This document shows, piece after piece, positions 1-64,000 of a stretch of DNA of 64,000 nucleotides; position 1 is the stretch's first letter, and every line of letters starts with the position of its first letter. The notes beneath the pieces are model-generated. The model was not told the origin of the DNA. It saw nothing but the letters and a program-made list of their open reading frames with translations, and made no database searches. Origin of the DNA: Lithobates sylvaticus (taxonomy: Eukaryota > Chordata > Amphibia > Anura > Ranidae). The translations under genes were made by a program, and so were the position numbers. The stretch is taken from positions 111,725,752-111,789,751 of the forward strand of contig CM053033.1 in the NCBI GenBank assembly GCA_028564925.1. Direction: 5' to 3'.

Positions 1-1251
1 CTGTACTACTGTTTATATTTGAGAGCACTCTTCTCTCAAAGCAGAGGAAGGATGATCCTATGAATTGTTTTTTAATCAATGAAATTAAGGATATATAACA
101 GATGCTGTGCCTTTTTAAAAACTGCACTCCTGGTACATCTAATCTCCATCCTTACTTACCTTTCCTTCAACGGTCCCAGTACCTCACAGGCATCTTCTCC
201 TGGGTGCTAGTCTTTGGCAGCCTTCAGTGGCCAGCACAGGAGGACGTCAATCCTGTGCATGTGCAGGAGGTCCGCATCAGGGCACAAAGGAACCATGCCA
301 GCGATGTAAGCCAAGCAGCACATGCGCAGCTCGTTTTTACATCACCGAAAAAAAACAGCAAGCAGGAAGATAGGTGTATTTTTTGCATGTCTCTTTTGCA
401 ATAAAAAATCTGCCTGCTCGATGATTGTGACAGCGGAACTTTAGTTCTGTTTTAAATACCTTCACCTCCCTTATCCTAAAAGTTAACGCCCTCATCTACA
501 TTAACCTCTTTACCAGCTCTGATGGAAAAAGCGCAGAGATTTTACTTGCGGAAAAATCATTTTTCATGCGGGTTTCAGTGAGTTTTTATGCACGTTGACA
601 TTGGTTTTCATGTGTGCGAGTTATTGTTTCCCATTTACACAGAGTTGGATGTCATGTCAGTTTATTTTCTGCACAGAAAACTGCAAACATGTTGCAGATT
701 TCTGCACGCGATACCAGTGTTGTGAACAGGGCACATAAAGAACAATTGCTTTTTTGTGCCCGTGCAGAAAATCTGACATCTCTACATATGGTGTGAACAA
801 GGCCTTAAACTGAAAAGTGGCCTGGTAATGCAGGTGTATGAAGAGCCTAATACTAGTTAAACAACATGTACATAAAGTACAACAATGAAATACATATCAC
901 CAAGTACACTTTATACATTTTTTTGTTTGCTTCTTTACAACATGTATATAGAATCAAGAAAAAGAGTAAAAAGATCACAATTCATTTATTACAGCAAACA
1001 CTCCTATCCAATATCACACAATTAGCATACCGGATGAGTTCTACATCTGCATTTAGTAGTAGCCCTTGACCATTTCGCTCAATACAAAATAATGGGTAGT
1101 GTGAGGAGTGGTGGGGGAAAAGGGACAGAGTGACTAATTTGTGCAAAGAAAGCTGTTTTTTGTGCAACTTTTTTTTTTCTTCTTAATATGTCATCAGCAG
1201 CATGCTGCTACATAAGTGTGTCAGTGGAGGATTCTCAATATTAACAAATTA
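1..1251. other. PRRC2B intron, mostly unassigned
   Basis: No exon seen. Positions about 160-330 resemble, in inverted orientation, the stretch at 9,480-9,590 (shared words such as GGTGCTAGTCTTTGGC versus GGTGCTGGCCTTTGGC and TGTGCATGTGCAGGA), so this is a dispersed repeat. The remainder is AT-rich and I recognise nothing else. Confidence 0.5.
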
Positions 1252-2902
<1,651 letters not shown>

Positions 2903-3081
2903 TATGTGACTTGCCACAGCATCTAATGGGGGATGCCAGCTGGACATTTTTTAACTTATTAGCAGCTATCAAAAACGAAAACATCAGTTTTCTGCAAAGA
3001 AGACACCTCCACCCCCTTTGTATACATCGTAACTTTTGAAGACACATACATTCTCTGTTTCGCTAATCATTAACAAAGTTA

Positions 3082-57969
<54,888 letters not shown>

Positions 57970-58097
57970 CTAGCTTGGCCCAATGTAAATATGTATGCAA
58001 CATTATCTGGCTGATCACTGCGGAAGCTGGAAATCATCGTAGCAGGCTCTGCTACTAGCTTCGGGTTCCTTTGTCAAGCGGATGTCCAGCTACTTAA

Positions 58098-58567
58098 AGT
58101 GGTGTTGCCACCAAAAAAAAAAAAAAAATTGGCTTAAAAAAAAAAAAAAAATCAAAAAAAAAAAAAAAAAAGAAAATTTGAAAAAATAAAAAATAATGTT
58201 TTACTCACCTCTAAATGCCTGTTGCTAGGGGGTCCCTCGCAGTCTGCCACCTTCAGTACCAGGGCACTGACATCACTTCCCCTCGGCACCACAGTCATCT
58301 GGGACCTGTCACGTGTCCCAGATGACTGAGCGTCAAATCACGGCACACGGCGCCGCTCGCGCATGCACAGTGGGTGCCCGGCTGTGGAGCCACAGCCGGG
58401 TGCCCACATTAAGAATGGCGGAACCGCGAGCGGAGCGGGGAACGAGGGTGGCCTCGTTCCCCCGCATCGCTGGACCCTGGGACAGGTAAGTGTCCGATTA
58501 TTAAAAGTCAGCAGCTGCAGTATTTGTAGCTGCTGACTTTTAAAAAAAAAATTTTGGTGGGCCCTCT
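58098..58567. mobile_element. TTAA-target MITE with splice-donor-like sites
   Basis: TTAA at 58,094-58,097 and 58,568-58,571. Ends AGTGGTGTTGCCACC and AGAGGGCCCACC, inverted. A-rich left part, GC-rich middle. Contains GACAGGTAAGTGTCC on the plus strand (58,481-58,495), AGAGGTGAGTAA on the minus strand (58,201-58,212), and the hairpin shared with 33,912-34,369. Confidence 0.85.
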
Positions 58568-58996
58568 TTAAGGAATGCGGGTCGTTTGTTCAGCAGCATT
58601 GATTACATCCAGATAGCATTTCGCAAAGGGTTCTTTGATTAGACGTGGTGGAGAAATGGGGCAGTGATGTTACAACTTCCACCTTATGCAAGCAGAGTAC
58701 GCGTTACATTCATTGAGAAAATGCAAAGTATTCTCTGAATGGCACCTGTGCCATGCGAGCGACCTTGTGTGTTCACCAAGCAGATGTGCTTGGCATAGGA
58801 ACAGACAGCTAGCAGCTTTTGCTATAGCAGCAGCGTTTACTACATTTATTTCAAGCTTCCACATGGATCACCCACATATACTTGCATTGGTCCAAGTTGA
58901 ACCAAATTAATATTGCAAATGAAGCAAAAACCAAACTTAATCTTGAAGCACTTATTGCTAAAGCTGAGCTTATGGAACACCGCTTTGTTTCAGTTT
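58568..58996. other. Intron, nothing recognised
   Basis: No exon upstream of window exon 1 could be found here or further right. Confidence 0.4.
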
Positions 58997-59320
58997 AAGC
59001 CTAGGTTCACACTGGTGCATGGAAAACACTGCATGCGAGTCGCACAGGAATCTCACTGCATTCCTGTGCACATCACATGCGATGTCTGTGCAGTTCAATT
59101 TGAACCATACATTTTGTATGGCTCAAATTGCATTGCATCCGCACCAAAATGGTTAGGCCTAGCTCGGATGAAGGAGGGTGCGCCCCCGAAACGCTTTAGG
59201 TGTAGCCTGTGTTCTGTGCATGTCCAAGTATTGTTTTTATGGCCTTTTGTCTGTTGCATTTTGTGAGTATCCACTTTTATATAAAACATTTTTTTATTAT
59301 TAAAATTATCTTTGGTAATG
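58997..59320. repeat. MITE-like repeat with hammerhead-like core
   Basis: Starts TAAGCCTAGGTTCACACTGG, the GGTTCACAC family end. At 59,165-59,191 the plus strand reads CGGATGA, then a GGAGGG / CCCCC stem, then GAAAC. One base differs from the hammerhead CTGANGA core. Confidence 0.5.
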
Positions 59321-59784
59321 CACTAGGTGTGCGAGCCTTCCATTTGTTTTTCTTGTAAGGATATGTTAAAACTTAATCCCCATTCAAAAATGCTTCAACT
59401 CTTAAAGTGGTTGTAAACCCTCAAAATGTGGAAAATTGGCAAGTGGATTTCTTAAGCCACAAACAGCTGTTTCCCAGGAGGGGGTACCTCCATCCAGAGG
59501 GGTTTCAATCACCAGGTCTTTGGTGGGGGGACACCTGACTACACCACGAATTGGGCAGGTTCATGTCCAGGGATTCTTGGGCCTTCAGTGTGGATGCCCT
59601 AGTCACTATGTGGAATTCATTCAAGCTGATTTATGCCTTCTCCCTTCTCTGACTCTCTCTGCTTCAAAGGATAGAGGGAAGGCTTACTGGTGGTTCTCAT
59701 GGCATTGAATTGGCCAAGGAGGGCTTTGAACTTTGACCTATTCAGAACCATAGCAGACAGTGGGCCCTACTGGATCATTTGGAC

Positions 59785-60778
59785 CAGGGGTGCCCATCCT
59801 TTTGAAGAGCGAGGGCCACTTAAGCGACTTGGTAACTGGTCTCAGGCCACAATGAGCGGAGCGGGTGGATGGCATGTCCGTGTCTGCGCTGCATATGCAG
59901 AGCGGACACTGACACAGCCCAGTATACTTTTTAGCGGATCATGTTGGAGGTAGGTCACAAGTTGGTGGTTTATGTCTGCCACTTCTTAGAGGTGAATGGA
60001 GGGTCCAATTGGTCGGACTGAACGTGTGAAAGGGGCCCAAGGCTGCTTTCACACTGATGCGCTGTGGTTTACCTGCACCGCGGGTGCAACGCAGAGTACT
60101 TTTTGGCTTTTCTGCACTTTGCAATAGACTTTTATTATATTCTGCAGGTTTGGTGCACTTTCAGAAAGCTCACCAAACTCGCAAGTAATAACAGAAGTTT
60201 ATGGCTCAGTGCAGGTAAACTGCTCTGCACCTGCGGATCAGTTTTAAAGCAGCCCACTAACCACTGCAGAAAAGATATGCCTATATATACACTGATTTTG
60301 GTAATAAACTGACCTTTAATAATAGTATTTTATTCCATCCCAGTGCAGGAGGTCGCAAGCCACGTCAGAGGGCTCCGCGGGCCAAATGTGGACCCCGTGC
60401 CACTTGTTGGGCACCCCTGACAGAGACTCCGCCAGCATGTGAACGTTCACACGGAGACTCCGCCAGCATGTGAACGTTCACACGGAGACTCCGCCAGCAT
60501 GTGAACGTTCACACGGAGACTCCGCCAGCATGTGAACGTTCACACGGAGACTCCGCCAGCATGTGAACGTTCACACGGAGACTCCGCCAGCATGTGAACG
60601 TTCACACGGAGACTCCGCCAGCATGTGAACGTTCACACGGAGACTTCACCAACATGAATAAACTGACCTTTAATAACAGTATTCTATTCTATTCCATCCC
60701 AGAGCAGGAGGTCGCAGGCCACATCAGAGGGCTCCACGGGCCATATGTAGCACCCGGGCCACTGGTTGGGCACCCCTG
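59785..60778. mobile_element. Non-autonomous hAT element with perfect target duplication and internal minisatellite
   Basis: Inverted ends CAGGGGTGCCCATCC and CAGGGGTGCCCAACC. Flanked by ATTTGGAC at 59,777-59,784 and 60,779-60,786. The right terminal region is present twice, at about 60,302-60,420 and 60,656-60,778 (shared GAGGTCGCA-GCCAC, TCAGAGGGCTCC), with a 31-bp array between the copies. It is inserted in the DIRS-like fossil. Confidence 0.95.
60424..60640. repeat. 31-bp minisatellite, seven identical copies
   Basis: Unit AGACTCCGCCAGCATGTGAA + CGTTCACACGG, repeated without a mismatch from 60,424 to 60,640, then one degenerate start. Each unit has the 10-bp palindrome TGAACGTTCA. Identity of all copies implies recent expansion. 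Confidence 0.97.
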
Positions 60779-62806
60779 ATTTGGACCTTCTTTCCCAAGA
60801 TCACTGTGCTCAATCCTGCTTCACGGTCATTGGCTTTGTTCTGAGGGACAGGGTTTTTTCAGACTTGTTGATTCCCACCTTGCCACGGGCCAGAAAGCCC
60901 TCCTCTCGTAGGGTTCTTCTCTACCGCACATGGAAAGCAAACTGCTTGGTTTGAAAAGGGCAGGTTTCATCCCAGAAAATATTCCATGGAATGGGTTTTA
61001 TTTTTGATCAGTCAGGAATGGAACAGACCCTGGCTCTGAGGGGAGTATTAAGGGTCAGGTTTCGTCCTTGGTGGTGCTTTTTCAGAGACCACTACCCTTT
61101 TTTTTATTTTGTCTGGCTCCTAAGCATCCTAAGGAAATGCCTCACCCCTGCCTGGATGTAATTAGGCCTGTGAGCTTTTATCTTGCAGCCACAGCCTTGA
61201 TTCCTCAACCTGACCCTTCATTTCTCAATTCACAGTTGCTAGGTAGATTTGGCAGATCATTACCCAGGTTGTATGACCTGAGGGCAAAAGGTCTCGCCCC
61301 CCTCCCTTTTCCTGTAAAGGCTCGCTCCACCAGAAGTGTCAGTTCTTCATGGGCTTTCCAGCTTACCGCCTCAGTTTCCAGGTCTGTAAAACTGTCACTT
61401 GTGTTTTCACACATTTTTCCCCATCTTTTACCGGGTGAATGATACGCTTGCTTGGTCATAAAGGGCCCTGTGGGGCCTTGACTGTGTGATTCCTTTATAT
61501 TTTAATTGTTTTTATCAAGTTTCTTGTTGGGCTTGTTAGCTGCTGTTTTTCTGACGCTAGCCCTTTGTGGAATTGCTTTTGGAAGTCCCACTGTTATTAG
61601 AATAAATGTCCTTGTATCCTTTGACGTATGATTTAAGAAAAAGGATTTGTGATTTACCCATAAAATCTTTCTTTGAGTACATCACAGGACACAGATGTCC
61701 CACACTGCTTCAGCTGATCTGTATATGCAACTACCTGGAACCGCATATCCTGAGCAATAGTTTTTAGGCCATAACTGGACTCTGCTGAATTGGAAGATTG
61801 TGGCGCTAACCTGGAATGTCTGAGTCACTGGATTCTGCACTGTTCTGTTTTACAGACCTCAGTGTACTGTTAGCTTAAAGCACTTTCTGGGGGCAGATCC
61901 ATGGCACAGCCTCTGGTATGACCCAGTCTCTAAATACTCCCTTTGTGAGTAGGCTGTGTGACCCGAGCACCAGGTGCTTCATAACCATTAGGTCTGTTGA
62001 GTATGTGGAAAGGGTTAATGCTGAAGGACTGAATGAGGACACCCTCTGTTTAGGATAATGTGTGCATGCATGCCATGCTTTTTGTTCCCACCAATTCAAA
62101 ACTGGGATCTTCCTCGGTTGGACTTTGTTGTCTGCCCGCAGTGATTGGGTAACCTCTGGCCATCTGAACCATTACTGCTTTTGGCTGTTGGTTCATGAGT
62201 ACTCAACCTGAGTACATTTAATATTATTCCCTGATCTAGGTTGTCCTGTTGATGGATTCCAGGCACACAGAGCAGTCCCTTTCTGAAGAAGATTCAACTG
62301 TTTTTAATGATCCTATTAATGAACATTTGAAAATACTTTCCAAAACCTTGTTCTCTCTTGCTTGCCCTGCATTACAACTTGCATCCCCATAAAAGGGGAT
62401 CGTGTTTCCTTCCTCAAAGGAACATTTTGAGTTGATGCCACTAACCCTTGGCTATTGTATTAACAGGTTAGTTGATATCACCCATCTCACTGTATGATTC
62501 TCCCGTCTGTGACCATGCAGAGAGCTCTTTGGCTAAAATGCTGGGCTGTGGAACAGGAATGCAAATGGCTTCTACTATGCAGACGCTTCAAGGGACAGCT
62601 TTTTATTAGAGCTGTCTAATGCACTCTCAAAGATGTCATTGGGGGGGGAGGAGGCAGGGAAAAATGTTCCCATCGGAGACAAAACATTTTTTATTACTCC
62701 CAGAAATCAACCGCCAAGGCCAGATGCAAGCCTTTGGCCCTCATCACCATCAAGGGTCTATTCGCTGCAATATTGTTTTAAAGATGGCTGGCTTTTAATC
62801 AGTTAA

Positions 62807-63434
62807 CAACTGGCCCATAGCCGAATGACAGCTACGGGGCGGTTGCTTAACTCTGGGAGGGCGTACAGTGACGTCCTCCCAGAATTCCGCTCTCGCGCAC
62901 ACATCCGTGATCGCCGGGTCCATTACGGCTCATTGCGGCCGTTTACCACGCGATCGCTCCGTCAAATGACGGAGTGATCACATGTAAGCAAACCGGCGTC
63001 ATTTCATGACGCCGGTTCCACTCTCCTCCTCTCTCTGTACCGATCGGTACAGTGTGAGAGGAGAGGGGGAGGGATCGGTGGCAGCAGCGATGTGGGCGGG
63101 ATCTGTAGTGCCCACAGCGCTGCTCTGCAGTCATCACCGATCCATCCATCCATGCTCAGCCATCCCTCCATACCCTGCAATACACAGCAATACTCTGCAG
63201 TGTATTGCAGAGTATGGAGGGATGGCTGGGCATGGATGGATACTCTGCAATACCCCAGCGATACCATGCGATACTCGGCCTCTGTATGTGGCCAGTCTGT
63301 GGAAGTCTCACACATGTGGTATCGCCGTACTCAGGAGGAGTAGGAGAATCTATTTTATGGTGTCATTTTTGGTATATACATGCTATGTGTTAGAAATATT
63401 GTATAAATGGACAACTTTGAAAAACACATGCGTT
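62807..63434. mobile_element. TTAA-target MITE, GC-rich, borders tentative
   Basis: TTAA at 62,803-62,806 and 63,435-63,438. CpG-rich palindromes (CCGGCGTCATTTCATGACGC; GTACCGATCGGTAC). 63,139-63,242 is a separate inverted repeat of CATCCATCC / GCAATAC words with a loop at about 63,185-63,195. Confidence 0.55.
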
Positions 63435-63438
63435 TTAA

Positions 63439-64000
63439 CCACTTCCCGCCTGCCGGCCGTCATATGACGTCCTTGACTTTGTGCGGGGATATCTGAATGA
63501 TGCCTGCAGCTACAGGCATCATTCAGATATCAGCTTTTTTAGCCGGCGATTCCCTACACCATAAAAATGATCATAACGGCTGTTTCGCTGCTTGATCGTT
63601 CTTACGGGGGGGGGGCGAGAGGGGACGTCCCCCCATTCGCCGCCATGCTCCAGTGCTTCTACCGACTCACCGCTACGATCGAAGCCAGGATCGTTTTTTT
63701 ATTTTTTTTATTTCAGGCTTTCCAGCCTAGAGGTGAGATGTGGGGTCTTATTGACCCCATATCTCACTATAAAGAGGACCTGTCATGCCATATTCCTTAT
63801 ACAAGGGATGTTTACATTCCTTGTATTAGAAATAAAAGTTTTTAAAGCGCCCCTGTCCCCGTGTGCTCGCTTGCAGAAGCGAACACATACGTAAGTCCCG
63901 TCCACATATGAAAACGGTGTTCAGACCACACATGTGAGGTATCGCTGCGAACATTAGAGCGAGAACAATAATTTTGGCCCTAGACCTCCTCTGTATCTCA
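63439..64000. mobile_element. TTAA-target MITE, runs off the window
   Basis: TTAA at 63,435-63,438 followed by CCACTTCCCGCCTGCCGGCC. Contains a 20-bp-arm perfect hairpin, GATATCTGAATGATGCCTG and complement, at 63,488-63,531. The right end is beyond 64,000. Confidence 0.75.

Larger units (their letters stand above)
59435..62780 (+). mobile_element. DIRS-like retroelement fossil(s), plus strand
   Basis: Parts in order: start of the reverse transcriptase region (59,436-59,650), RNase H/connection end (59,690-59,784 continuing at 60,787, e.g. DLLSQDHCAQSCF), recombinase (RVFSDLLIPTLPRARKPSS; then LAPKHPKEMPHP and VKARSTRSVSSSWAF near 61,100-61,370), an end-to-end junction at 61,600-61,690 with GTACATCACAGGACACAG, then a gag-like region (62,240-62,770). 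It may be one rearranged copy or two copies abutting. Broken many times; old. A hAT element is inserted at 59,785-60,778. Confidence 0.7.

Noticed and set aside
102-404. 100-residue plus-strand open frame near the left edge
   Set aside because: Part of it is a dispersed repeat also found at 9,480-9,590, and it has no codon-level support.
60424-60640. CRISPR-like regularly spaced repeats
   Set aside because: The units are directly adjacent without spacers, in a vertebrate hAT element. It is a minisatellite.
61068-61442. A 124-residue plus-strand open frame as a host gene
   Set aside because: It matches the recombinase end of a DIRS-like fossil (LAPKHPKEMPHP, ARSTRSVSSSWAF).

Overview
This is vertebrate nuclear DNA, most likely from a neobatrachian, ranid-like frog. 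The only host gene I can support is on the minus strand. Almost everything else is intron packed with the transposon families typical of large frog genomes: Tc1, hAT, TTAA-target MITEs, Harbinger-like MITEs, an L1/Tx1-type LINE and DIRS-like retroelement fossils. The species call is inference from repeat style.

Host gene: fourteen exons on the minus strand, 57,846 down to 3,083, encode about 1,280 codons of the middle and C-terminal part of PRRC2B (proline-rich coiled-coil 2B, BAT2-like 1). All have AG/GT borders, and the codon phase agrees across all thirteen junctions. One exon (48,556-50,490) carries 645 codons of RG-, S- and charge-rich disordered protein. The 5' end of the gene lies beyond 64,000 and the last coding exons lie below position 1. 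I see no second gene, tRNA or rRNA.

Layout: 1-3,082 intron with a complete-ended Tc1 element. 3,083-15,166 five exons [3,083; 6,143; 9,217; 15,062 and their introns] with a Harbinger-like MITE, a second Tc1 element and an L1-like LINE split by a TTAA MITE. 15,167-30,632 one 15.5 kb intron holding a 2.07 kb palindromic Harbinger-like element, two DIRS-like fossils and a 1.8 kb hAT element with its own nested MITE. 30,633-37,541 seven short exons with MITEs between them. 37,542-48,555 introns with nested MITEs, hAT elements and long inverted repeats that carry hammerhead-like cores. 48,556-57,846 three exons with a 4.7 kb DIRS-like fossil. 57,847-64,000 upstream intron with a DIRS-like fossil interrupted by a hAT element that contains a seven-copy 31-bp minisatellite, then TTAA MITEs.

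Most interesting: the palindromic element at 17,957-20,029 with mirrored divergent TATA boxes and AATAAA signals; the 31-bp array of GAACGTTC sites inside a hAT element; hammerhead-like cores in three inverted-repeat elements; and consensus 5' splice sites carried by several TTAA MITEs. Homology calls come from memory of the families; no database was searched.
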